From assembly GCA_047615875.1 (NCBI GenBank), contig JBLHGU010000084.1, positions 1 through 21,507 of the forward strand: a stretch of 21,507 nt of DNA. Direction: 5' to 3'. Shown here one piece after another: positions 1-6,935 of the stretch. Within the stretch, counting starts at the first letter, position 1. The number at the start of each line of letters is the position of its first letter. The position numbers and the translations under genes were made by a program. The notes below the pieces were generated by a model. That model was not told the origin of the DNA and made no database searches. It saw only the letters and a list, made by a program, of their open reading frames with translations. This stretch comes from JBLHGU01 sp047615875 (GTDB lineage: Bacteria > Pseudomonadota > Gammaproteobacteria > Arenicellales > CAJQKF01).

Positions 1-145
1 GCATTGGCATAAGGGCAAAATTTTCCGGCAAAACAACAGCTTTTGCGCCATCAGCTACCGCATCTTTTACCAAAACATCGACAGCGGCCAGATTTTCACC
101 AACCAAGCCGGTTGAACACATCTGAATAGCTGCTATCTTGCTCAT
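1..145 (-). CDS. Nitrilase / carbon-nitrogen hydrolase family protein, N-terminal 48 residues (cut by window edge)
   Basis: Only the first 48 codons are present; the rest lies beyond base 1. The reading starts MSKIAAIQMCSTG and reaches VVLPENFALMPM. This matches the opening strand and the first catalytic region of the nitrilase superfamily, where the Glu of LPEN (E41) is the first residue of the Glu-Lys-Cys triad; the Lys and Cys are outside the window. Its ATG overlaps the stop of the preceding small gene by 4 bp (ATGA), so the two are probably translationally coupled. In many proteobacteria a Nit-like amidase of this kind lies downstream of rng and yhdP and upstream of tldD. Members related to YafV or Nit1 act as omega-amidases or as repair amidases for deaminated glutathione, but the fragment is too short to choose a substrate. 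The family assignment is firm and the exact function is not. Confidence 0.85.
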   Translation of the reverse strand, partial: MSKIAAIQMCSTGLVGENLAAVDVLVKDAVADGAKAVVLPENFALMPM

Positions 146-495
146 TCGCCAGGATAAGACATACTAAGGTGTAAAATATTAAGACCACCAGACCCAGGCA
201 GTGTAATGACATAACCAGAAGGGATGCCCAAAGCTACTAACCAATGTTTTAATGCTTCTCCCCAGGCAAAACCTTCTTCACCACCGGGATGGCGTATGGT
301 TAATTTGTACCCAGGCTTTTCCTGAAACAGACCAAGTAGCTCACGAATAGAATCCATTCGATGCAGCTCCTTACCCTGAGCATAGCTATCCCATTGTTCC
401 TTACTAATGCTGTCCTGCCAAAAATCAGCAAATACCCCTGTTACAGCGCCAAGTAAAATGACTAGCAGTAAAAACTGCCTACATAAGAACAACAT
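142..495 (-). CDS. Small exported protein of unknown function, possibly a degenerate OmpA-like fold
   Basis: This 117-residue protein starts at the ATG at 495. That ATG lies about 8 bases after AGGA and directly follows an in-frame TTG that is a weaker alternative. Residues 1-23 form a typical Sec signal: a short basic start, the hydrophobic stretch FLLLVILLGAV, and a likely cut after VFA. The mature part of about 94 residues has no further membrane segment. From about residue 58 the pattern is a strand (YKLTIRHPGGEEG), a helix (GEALKHWLVALGI), then a strand and a glycine-rich end (LPGSGGLNIL). This loosely recalls the beta-alpha-beta core of OmpA/Pal peptidoglycan-binding domains, but the conserved NxxLSxxRA motif is not there. 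The start overlaps the end of rng by 17 bp and the stop overlaps the nitrilase start by 4 bp, so it is surely part of the operon. I do not recognise the family; a periplasmic location is the only confident inference. Confidence 0.75.
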   Translation of the reverse strand: MLFLCRQFLLLVILLGAVTGVFADFWQDSISKEQWDSYAQGKELHRMDSIRELLGLFQEKPGYKLTIRHPGGEEGFAWGEALKHWLVALGIPSGYVITLPGSGGLNILHLSMSYPGE

Positions 496-1966
496 CAAAG
501 ACTTCCTGGGTGTAAGCAGGCTCTACCTGCAAATGAATCGGTCGTTTTATAAATTCCTGCAGATCTGCAAGACCAGTAGACTCTTCATCCAGCAACATAT
601 CGATGACTACCTGAGAGGCCAGCACCATGTGCTGATCACCATCAAACTGTCGAGCTTCTCGAAGTATTTCCCGAAAAATTTCATAACACACGGTTTGCGG
701 TGTTTTTTGCACGCCTCTACCGGCGCAGGCTACGCAAGGCTGGGTTAGCATGCGTTCCAGACTCTCTCGCGTTCTTTTACGGGTTATTTCCACTAAACCC
801 AATGAAGACATGTCCGCAACATGGGCTCGTGTGCCATCCCGGGATAAGGCTTTCTCCAACGCACGCATTACCTGCCGACGGTGCTCTGCAACTTCCATGT
901 CGATGAAATCAACAATAATAATGCCGCCAATGTTACGCAAACGTAGTTGTCTGGCAAGAGATTGTGCTGCTTCCAAATTGGTCTTAAATAATGTCTCTTC
1001 CAGATTTCTCCGACCGACAAATGCCCCGGTATTAACATCAATTGTTGTCATTGCCTCGGTCTGATCCATGATCAGATGCCCGCCAGATTTAAGCGGCACC
1101 ATTTTATCCAGAGCACGCTGAATCTCATCTTCGACACCATGTAGATCAAAAATGGGCCGTTCACCTGGGTAATATTCCATATTACCGATAACCTCGGGCA
1201 TTAATTCACTGGCCAGACTTTGCGCTTTATCGAAAGTTTCTCTGGAATCAATACGAATTTTTTCTACACTATCTTTGACCAGATCTCGCATTGCGCGCAT
1301 AGCTAAAGGAAGGTCATCATGAACCAAACCATCTTTAACGACCCCACGTTGTTTTTCTACTCTGTGCCAGACTCGCTTCAAAAACTGCATATCTTTGCGC
1401 AAATCTTCCACCAGCGCGGATTCCCCTGCGGTACGCACAATAAATCCACCGGTTATATCCAGACCCTGTTGCGCATCCTCGACCGCGGTCTTGAGTCGGG
1501 TTCGCTCAATGCTATCCAGTATGCGTTGCGAAACACCGGTATGCCTGGTACCTGGTAAATAGACAAGGTGTCGTGAGGGTATGGCGATCTGGGTAGTGAG
1601 TCTCGCGCCTTTAGAACTAATTGGATCCTTGATAACTTGAACTAGCAGGGTTTGTCCTTCGTGCACTACTGCAGAAATCGACGGTTTTTCTTCGACATCA
1701 TTCTCACCTGTATTGTTGCAGACAGAGCCACCGTCGCTTCTCTGCACGATGTCACCAACGTGAAGAAATCCGGTGCGCTCGAGACCGATATCGAGAAATG
1801 CGGCCTGCATACCGGGTAAAACGCGAACCACCTTGCCCTTATAAATATTGCCAACAATTCCCCGACCCTGGGTTCGCTCCACATGCACTTCCTGCAAAAC
1901 GCCATTTTCCACTACCGCTACGCGAGTTTCCTGTGGCGTAATGTTAATTAATAACTCTTCACTCAT
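479..1966 (-). CDS. rng: Ribonuclease G
   Basis: This is an endoribonuclease of the RNase E/G family, 495 residues, close to E. coli RNase G (489). RNase G cuts single-stranded AU-rich RNA from the 5' end and matures the 5' end of 16S rRNA. The N-terminus MSEELLINITPQETRVAV is typical. An S1 RNA-binding domain follows at about residues 35-125 (GNIYKGKVVRVLPGMQAAFLDIG). The two catalytic metal-binding aspartates are D310 (TTIDVNTGAF) and D353 (IIVDFIDM), spaced 43 apart as in E. coli. The zinc-link CxxC is C411/C414 (QPCVACAGRG). The long disordered C-terminal scaffold of RNase E is missing, which marks it as RNase G. The start codon overlaps the maf stop by 4 bp (ATGA), and the stop lies inside the next gene. 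The maf-rng pair is a common proteobacterial arrangement. Confidence 0.96.
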   Translation of the reverse strand: MSEELLINITPQETRVAVVENGVLQEVHVERTQGRGIVGNIYKGKVVRVLPGMQAAFLDIGLERTGFLHVGDIVQRSDGGSVCNNTGENDVEEKPSISAVVHEGQTLLVQVIKDPISSKGARLTTQIAIPSRHLVYLPGTRHTGVSQRILDSIERTRLKTAVEDAQQGLDITGGFIVRTAGESALVEDLRKDMQFLKRVWHRVEKQRGVVKDGLVHDDLPLAMRAMRDLVKDSVEKIRIDSRETFDKAQSLASELMPEVIGNMEYYPGERPIFDLHGVEDEIQRALDKMVPLKSGGHLIMDQTEAMTTIDVNTGAFVGRRNLEETLFKTNLEAAQSLARQLRLRNIGGIIIVDFIDMEVAEHRRQVMRALEKALSRDGTRAHVADMSSLGLVEITRKRTRESLERMLTQPCVACAGRGVQKTPQTVCYEIFREILREARQFDGDQHMVLASQVVIDMLLDEESTGLADLQEFIKRPIHLQVEPAYTQEVFDVVLM

Positions 1967-2556
1967 ATTCTAAATCCAACCCGGTGTAGTAATTCGTGGG
2001 TTTCAAACAACGGCAACCCAACCACCGCGCTATAACTGCCCTCAATATGGGTAATAAACGCACCTGCGCGACCCTGAATACCATAGCCACCAGCCTTATC
2101 AAACGGCTCGTCAGTATCACAATATCGAACTATTTCTTCTGCATTCATGACTTTAAAAGTGACTCGAGTTTTAATTATCTCAGTATGAATTTCATTAAGT
2201 CCACATACCGCAATTGCGGTCATTACCTGATGAGTTTTACCAGACAGACTCTCTAACATAGCTATAGCCTGGTCCCTGTTGGCAGGTTTCCCTAAGGCCT
2301 CATCATTTCTGACCACCATAGTGTCAGCAGCCAAAATAGGATGATTCAATAACTCTGATTCTGCGAGCATACTACGCGCAGCGGCGGCCTTTTCTATTGC
2401 CAACATTGTAACCAGTTCTGCGCTACTACCTGCAGTGAATTTTTCCTCATCGATCTGTGGCAGGATCTGCCGAAAACACACACCGATCTGCTCAAGCAAT
2501 TCGCGGCGGCGAGGTGAAGCTGAAGCTAACCAAAGGTAATTTTCAGTATTGCTCAT
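1963..2556 (-). CDS. maf: Maf family nucleoside triphosphate pyrophosphatase (YhdE type, dTTP/UTP)
   Basis: This 197-residue Maf/HAM1-fold pyrophosphatase is the family's usual length. The Maf signature is present: a substrate-binding N-terminal loop SASPRRREL (residues 12-20), the catalytic Asp in AADT (D78), LGKP (88-91), and SLSGKTHQVMTA (103-114). Near the C-terminus EPFDKAGGYGIQG closes the nucleotide pocket. The SGKTHQV form is that of the YhdE branch, which hydrolyses dTTP, UTP and modified pyrimidine triphosphates to the monophosphates. The YceF branch (m7GTP) differs here. The likely role is cleaning non-canonical nucleotides from the pool and restraining division. The ATG shares one base with the rlmH stop (TGATG), and no good ribosome-binding site is visible, so translation probably depends on coupling. 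Its own stop overlaps rng. Confidence 0.94.
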   Translation of the reverse strand: MSNTENYLWLASASPRRRELLEQIGVCFRQILPQIDEEKFTAGSSAELVTMLAIEKAAAARSMLAESELLNHPILAADTMVVRNDEALGKPANRDQAIAMLESLSGKTHQVMTAIAVCGLNEIHTEIIKTRVTFKVMNAEEIVRYCDTDEPFDKAGGYGIQGRAGAFITHIEGSYSAVVGLPLFETHELLHRVGFRI

Positions 2557-3026
2557 CAGGCCCGGTGGTACGGCAGATTACGAATAATGCTGTAGGCTCG
2601 ATAGACCTGCTCAGCAATAACTACTCGTGCCAGAGGGTGAGCTAGGGTAAAGTCGGACAGACGCATACGCATAGAAGATTGTTGTAAGACCTCATTGGAT
2701 AAACCATCCGGCCCACCGATCAAAAAGCAAAGATCCTCGGCGTTATCAATGGAATTCTGCAACCAGGCTGCGAATGCTGCGGTATCTATAGCTTTACCGC
2801 TTTCGTCCAGGGCAACAATTTTAGCACCGTTGGGGACTACTGCCAGTAACTTATCGCCCTCTTCGGTTTTGATTCTTTCAATATCCGAATTTTTTCCGCG
2901 CTTACCTGCAGCTACTTCTCTGATGTCGAATTGCACTGGTGAAACCACGCGTTTCTGATATTCATTACAGGCGTGATAAACCCAGTCGGGCAAACGGGTT
3001 CCTACTGCGGCTACGCGCAATCTCAT
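2556..3026 (-). CDS. rlmH: 23S rRNA (pseudouridine1915-N3)-methyltransferase RlmH
   Basis: This SPOUT-class methyltransferase has 156 residues against 155 in E. coli. RlmH methylates pseudouridine 1915 in helix 69 of 23S rRNA on assembled 70S ribosomes, using S-adenosylmethionine. The trefoil-knot SAM site is visible as FLIGGPDGLS (residues 101-110). The C-terminal signature LAHPLARVVIAEQVYRA (128-144) follows and the protein ends in PYHRA. The YHR triplet is normally the exact C-terminus and here carries one extra Ala. The ATG lies 16 bp after the rsfS stop. The pairing with rsfS and nadD is widespread in bacteria. Its stop shares one base with the start of maf. Confidence 0.96.
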   Translation of the reverse strand: MRLRVAAVGTRLPDWVYHACNEYQKRVVSPVQFDIREVAAGKRGKNSDIERIKTEEGDKLLAVVPNGAKIVALDESGKAIDTAAFAAWLQNSIDNAEDLCFLIGGPDGLSNEVLQQSSMRMRLSDFTLAHPLARVVIAEQVYRAYSIIRNLPYHRA

Positions 3027-3042
3027 CTATGTTGATACAGGT

Positions 3043-3435
3043 TCAACTTTCGACATTTTCCTTGCTACGTAATTCTTCTGCCTGCCGAAAGCCACTTTGC
3101 CATAACGACTCAAGATCGTAGAATTCCCGAGTTGTGTGCTGCATCACGTGTACTAACGAATCACCGAAATCCAACAGAATCCACTCGCCCTCCTGCTCAC
3201 CTTCAATGCCTTTAACGTGAACGCCAAGATCTCTTAAATCACTAGCAACATGGCTCGCCAATGCTTTGACATGGCGTGATGAAGTACCACTGACCACTAC
3301 CATATAATCAGCGATTGAGGTTAGCCCGGTAACATCCAGGCATTCTATTGACTGTCCTTTGTTATCTTCCAGACTAGCAAGAATTTCATCGCGTGTTTGC
3401 TCAGGGGAGAGCTTTGGGGTGTTCAACTTAGACAT
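3043..3435 (-). CDS. rsfS: Ribosomal silencing factor RsfS
   Basis: This is an Iojap/RsfS family protein of 130 residues, somewhat longer than the 105 of E. coli because of about 13 extra residues at each end. RsfS binds ribosomal protein L14 (uL14) and blocks joining of the 30S and 50S subunits in stationary phase or starvation. The core shows the family pattern: KGQSIECLDVTG, SIADYMVVVSGTSSRHVKAL, GEWILLDFGDSLVHVM, and FYDLESLW. The charged tail QAEELRSKENVES is poorly conserved in the family. The start overlaps the end of nadD by 8 bp; the gene order nadD-rsfS-rlmH is strongly conserved. Confidence 0.95.
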   Translation of the reverse strand: MSKLNTPKLSPEQTRDEILASLEDNKGQSIECLDVTGLTSIADYMVVVSGTSSRHVKALASHVASDLRDLGVHVKGIEGEQEGEWILLDFGDSLVHVMQHTTREFYDLESLWQSGFRQAEELRSKENVES

Positions 3436-4033
3436 ATAAACCGTTTTCTTGAATGTAAGTAATAACGTCTGGATGCAACAGCCCTTCGACTGATTGCCTC
3501 GCCTTTAGACGCAGTCGTAGTTCTGTTGCAGAAACATCGTAGGGCGCCATATTAACAAGCTCTACAGCGGACTGACTGGAATGACCATTTTCAAGCCATT
3601 GCCACCAATCAGGCAACGGCTCGGGTAATGCAACGCCGGGTCGGTTAACAATAATAATTTTCGTCAGATCAGGGATATCACGCCAACGATACCAGGTTGG
3701 CAAGCCCAAAAATGCGTCTAGACCCAGAATGAGAAATAGTCTCTCCTGGGGAAACTCTCGGCATAAAGATTCCAGGGTTCGCATGGTAAAGGAGGGACCG
3801 AGAAAATTCATCTCACGATCATCACACAACAATCCCTCATAATCTTTTGTTGCGGCCTGCACCATGGCCAAACGATGCTCTGGCGCGACATCAGGCGCAT
3901 TGCGATGAGGCGGGATATTGGCTGGGATTAATCGAACCTCATCCAGACCCATTGTTTCGCGAGTGGATTGTGCCACCCGGATATGGCCATCATGAATGGG
4001 GTCGAAGGTACCGCCAAAAATTCCGATACTCAC
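3428..4033 (-). CDS. nadD: Nicotinate-nucleotide adenylyltransferase NadD
   Basis: This 201-residue enzyme transfers AMP from ATP to nicotinate mononucleotide to give deamido-NAD, the step of NAD synthesis before NAD synthetase. The nucleotidyltransferase motif GGTFDPIHDGH (residues 7-17) supplies the two catalytic histidines. The second family motif, of the ISSTxIR type, appears as VSATELR (167-173). Both match NadD and not the pantetheine-phosphate enzyme CoaD. The start is GTG, fixed by an in-frame TAG immediately upstream, and the ribosome-binding site is weak. It lies 19 bp after proA and overlaps rsfS by 8 bp. Confidence 0.96.
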   Translation of the reverse strand: MSIGIFGGTFDPIHDGHIRVAQSTRETMGLDEVRLIPANIPPHRNAPDVAPEHRLAMVQAATKDYEGLLCDDREMNFLGPSFTMRTLESLCREFPQERLFLILGLDAFLGLPTWYRWRDIPDLTKIIIVNRPGVALPEPLPDWWQWLENGHSSQSAVELVNMAPYDVSATELRLRLKARQSVEGLLHPDVITYIQENGLYV

Positions 4034-4052
4034 CTAAACGCCGTTTCCGATA

Positions 4053-5333
4053 TCAGGGACGTATCGCACCATCCCCATAAACCACATATTTTTGCGTAGT
4101 TAATCCTTCTAATCCAACAGGTCCTCGAACATGTAGCTTGTTAGTGCTAATGCCAATTTCAGCGCCTAGTCCATACTCAAATCCATCGGCAAACTGAGTC
4201 GACACATTCACCATCACCGAACTTGAATCAACTTGTGCAACAAATTTTCTGCTATTAGTCAGGTTTTCCGTAACGATAGAGTCAGTATGCCCAGAACCAT
4301 ATGTCTCAATATGATTAATAGCCTGATCAATACCATCCACAACGCCAATTGATAAAACAGGTGCTAAATACTCCGTCGACCAGTCTTCCTCACTCGCACT
4401 GTTGATGTCTGGCAAAATCTCTCTACACCTCTCGCAACCACGCAACTCAACACCTTTCTCGGCATAAAGAGCTGCTAGTTCCGGTAAAACTCTGGCAGCT
4501 TTAGATTGAGCTACCAGTAATGTTTCCATCGCACCACAGATTCCATAACGACGGGTCTTGGCATTAAATGCTACCGCTATAGCTTTTTCGACATCCGCGT
4601 GGTCGTCAATGTATACATGACAAATTCCATCCAGATGCTTGATTACCGGAACGCTGGATTCTCTACTAACACGTTCGATCAAACTCTTTCCCCCACGGGG
4701 AATAATGACGTCGACAAATTCTGGCATCGTTATTAATGCACCGACCGCTTCTCGGTCGGTAGTATCCAGTAGTTGAATTGTATCAACTGGCAAATTTGCA
4801 ACCCGTAGACCATCATGTATGCAGGCTGAAATAGCAAGATTTGAGTTTATCGCCTCAGAACCGCCACGCAAAATAACCGCATTACCCGACTTCAGGCAAA
4901 GTGCGGCGGCATCGGCGGTGACATTCGGCCGAGACTCATAAACAATTCCAATCACACCTATGGGAACACGCATTTTGCCGACTTCTATTCCCGATGGGCG
5001 GTGTTTTAGATCAGTAATTTCTCCAACTGGGTCGGGCAACGTGGCAATCTGGCGCAGACCCTCAGACATAGCAATAATGCGTTTAGCATTTAACTCTAGA
5101 CGATCCATTAGTGCCGAACTAAGCTGTTTTTTTAAACCAGCGGCAAGGTCTTTACCATTAGCCTGAATTATTGAGTCAAACTGTCGTTCCAGTTGTTCAG
5201 CAATGGTCAATATTGCGCGGTTTTTATCACCTGTGGACGCCGATGCCAGGCGTCGCGATACGGCTCGTGCACGGGCACCGCAATCTCTAACATAGTCACT
5301 GACAGACAGATGTTGTGGGTTTACCGAATTCAT
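4053..5333 (-). CDS. proA: Glutamate-5-semialdehyde dehydrogenase (gamma-glutamyl phosphate reductase)
   Basis: ProA reduces gamma-glutamyl phosphate with NADPH to glutamate-5-semialdehyde, the second step of proline synthesis. The protein has 426 residues (E. coli 417) and the aldehyde dehydrogenase fold. Visible features are the N-terminal Rossmann region with GVIGIVYESRPNVTADAAALC (about residues 126-146), LKSGNAVILRGGSEA (147-161), IPRGGKSLI (211-219), and the catalytic cysteine C266 in RRYGICGAMETLL. The C-terminal oligomerisation part TNKLHVRGPVGLEGLTT is typical. proB, its usual partner in enteric bacteria, is not nearby; instead proA sits between holA and nadD, as I recall for pseudomonads and some betaproteobacteria. 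The start ATG is 8 bp after the holA stop and has no clear Shine-Dalgarno sequence. Confidence 0.97.
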   Translation of the reverse strand: MNSVNPQHLSVSDYVRDCGARARAVSRRLASASTGDKNRAILTIAEQLERQFDSIIQANGKDLAAGLKKQLSSALMDRLELNAKRIIAMSEGLRQIATLPDPVGEITDLKHRPSGIEVGKMRVPIGVIGIVYESRPNVTADAAALCLKSGNAVILRGGSEAINSNLAISACIHDGLRVANLPVDTIQLLDTTDREAVGALITMPEFVDVIIPRGGKSLIERVSRESSVPVIKHLDGICHVYIDDHADVEKAIAVAFNAKTRRYGICGAMETLLVAQSKAARVLPELAALYAEKGVELRGCERCREILPDINSASEEDWSTEYLAPVLSIGVVDGIDQAINHIETYGSGHTDSIVTENLTNSRKFVAQVDSSSVMVNVSTQFADGFEYGLGAEIGISTNKLHVRGPVGLEGLTTQKYVVYGDGAIRP

Positions 5334-5341
5334 TTTTACAA

Positions 5342-6388
5342 TTATTTTGAGGCCGATTTAATGACGTTTATACCACAGATTGCCAGGGCGATTCGTTCAA
5401 TTTCAAACCAGATCTGACGCGGCCCGGAGGCATTCGGCTCCTGCCCCTTTATTAATCTGTCCAACCAGGCAATACGTTTTAATATGCTCAGAATTACCGC
5501 AGGTCGGTGTCTTTTCAGGACCGCGGATACCAACGGTGCACGACTAGACCAGATGCGGTGCTTACGAAATGCCTCTGAGGAATTAATGCCCTGAGCTATC
5601 TCTGCACTCAAGCTGCTTAAAGCACGCATTTCCCTTGCCAGAGACCAGGCCAGTAGAATTGGTTCCACCCCCTCCTCCTTAAGCCGGCCTAAAATTCTCA
5701 GACAGCGCCCGGAATTGCCCGCCAGGCAGGCATCCACAAAGGCAAAAACGTTAAACCTGGAGTTGTCTGTAGTGCGTTTTTCCAGTTCATCCATGCCAAG
5801 TTTTTCACCGGGCTGCATCATTAAAGTTAGCTTTCGAATTTCCTGATCTGCAGCGAGCAAATTACCTTCAACGTAGTAAGCCAGTCGTTGAGCAACATCC
5901 CGGTCACACTGGAAGCCTGATTGCTGAAAACGCTGTTGAATCCAGTTTGGTAATTGGCCAGTGGGCACGGGTCTTGCCTCGACCACAACACCATGCTGCT
6001 GAAATGATTTACACCAGGCGGAGGCCAGTTGGCGCTTATCCAACTTACCCATTAAAACCACCAATATGGTGTCGTCCGGGCAAGTCGGTATAAAATCCTT
6101 CAGAAATTCAACACCCTTGTCGCCTGGCTTGCCGGTGGGAATACGCAACTCCAGAAAACGGCGTTCAGCAAACAGGGATAGAGTTTGGGAAGATTGGTTG
6201 AAGGATGCCCAATCAAAGCCGGCTTCAACTGAATGTCGACTTTGATCCGTATGCCCCGCCTGTGCGAAAAACTGCTTTAGCGTATCGCGGGCTTCCTCAA
6301 CCAGCAGCACTTCACCACCATGAACCAGAAAACATCGTGCATCCAGCCTATCCAGTCGTTGCGATAACTCGATCGCACTGACATCCAT
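5342..6388 (-). CDS. holA: DNA polymerase III subunit delta
   Basis: This is the delta subunit of the clamp loader, 348 residues (E. coli 343). It opens the beta sliding clamp within the delta-tau/gamma-delta' complex. The family is divergent, and recognition rests on overall pattern and place. The N-terminal AAA+-like domain has CFLVHGGEVLLVEEARDTL, the counterpart of the GDEPLL region. Then come RRFLELRIPTGKPGDKG and VLMGKLDKRQL (about residues 80-140), and a middle part with YYVEGNLLAADQEIRKL and FNVFAFVDACLAG. The C-terminal collar domain carries ILLAWSLAREMRAL. The start shares one base with the lptE stop (TGATG), so translation is likely coupled. The leuS-lptE-holA order is conserved in gamma- and betaproteobacteria. 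Confidence 0.94.
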   Translation of the reverse strand: MDVSAIELSQRLDRLDARCFLVHGGEVLLVEEARDTLKQFFAQAGHTDQSRHSVEAGFDWASFNQSSQTLSLFAERRFLELRIPTGKPGDKGVEFLKDFIPTCPDDTILVVLMGKLDKRQLASAWCKSFQQHGVVVEARPVPTGQLPNWIQQRFQQSGFQCDRDVAQRLAYYVEGNLLAADQEIRKLTLMMQPGEKLGMDELEKRTTDNSRFNVFAFVDACLAGNSGRCLRILGRLKEEGVEPILLAWSLAREMRALSSLSAEIAQGINSSEAFRKHRIWSSRAPLVSAVLKRHRPAVILSILKRIAWLDRLIKGQEPNASGPRQIWFEIERIALAICGINVIKSASK

Positions 6389-6870
6389 CAGGAAATAGCG
6401 CTGATCTGTCTCATAATCTGTTGCACCAACTCTTTGCGCATATCTTTCTTGAGGAAATCTTCTTCGCCCTCTTTTTCGAGTAACTGCTCAGCATTGAAAT
6501 CAAAATTTCTGCGTTGACTGATGATAGGACTCTCGTAGAGGTCTTCGCCATTGCTATCAACAACTTTGAACCTTACTTCATAGCGTAGGACATAGCCTGT
6601 CGCCAATCCCCTTGAGTCGAGAGCACTCACCACTCGCTCATAACGAGAGTCGACCAGAATAATAGAACGCGCAGCAGACTGCCCGCTCAAAATATTGGCC
6701 CCGCTAAATCGCAGGGATTTTTTTAGGTCTGTTGAGATATCTAGGTCCGACGCGTCAATATATACGTCCGACAGCATAGGTGATAATTCCACCTTGCCCC
6801 TCAATTTAAAACCGCAGCCCTGTAGCATCGCAACAGCGAGAACCAAAGCCAGAATAACCAGTTTGCGCAT
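6388..6870 (-). CDS. lptE: LPS assembly lipoprotein LptE
   Basis: LptE is the outer-membrane lipoprotein that plugs the LptD barrel and helps insert lipopolysaccharide into the outer leaflet. I place the start at the ATG at 6870, giving 160 residues. It directly begins a lipoprotein signal (MRKLVILALVLAVAMLQGCG) and has GGGTGA as a ribosome-binding site. A longer in-frame start at 6921 would overlap leuS and put 17 extra residues before the signal. The lipobox LQGC gives an acylated C19. The mature part begins GFKLRGKVELSP, a family hallmark, and contains YVLRYEVRFKVVD and QRRNFDFNAEQLL. It lies between leuS and holA, as in E. coli. Confidence 0.95.
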   Translation of the reverse strand: MRKLVILALVLAVAMLQGCGFKLRGKVELSPMLSDVYIDASDLDISTDLKKSLRFSGANILSGQSAARSIILVDSRYERVVSALDSRGLATGYVLRYEVRFKVVDSNGEDLYESPIISQRRNFDFNAEQLLEKEGEEDFLKKDMRKELVQQIMRQISAIS

Positions 6871-6897
6871 TATTTCACCCGAAATATTCGAAGTAGT

Positions 6898-6935
6898 CAG
6901 ATTATACGAATTAAACCACAATGTTTACCAACCTG
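6898..6935 (-). promoter_or_regulatory. Candidate promoter for lptE-holA
   Basis: On the minus strand a perfect TATAAT -10 box lies at 6906-6901, in the 40-bp space between leuS and lptE. A weak -35 match, TTGGTA, is at 6931-6926, with a long 19-bp spacer inside the leuS coding sequence. Transcription would begin near 6894, about 24 bases before the lptE ATG, which leaves room for the GGGTGA ribosome-binding site. The -10 is strong; the -35 is not. Confidence 0.35.

Noticed and set aside
6871..6921. Longer lptE start at 6921 (17 more residues)
   Set aside because: It would place extra residues before a clean lipoprotein signal and overlap leuS. The ATG at 6870 has a good ribosome-binding site.
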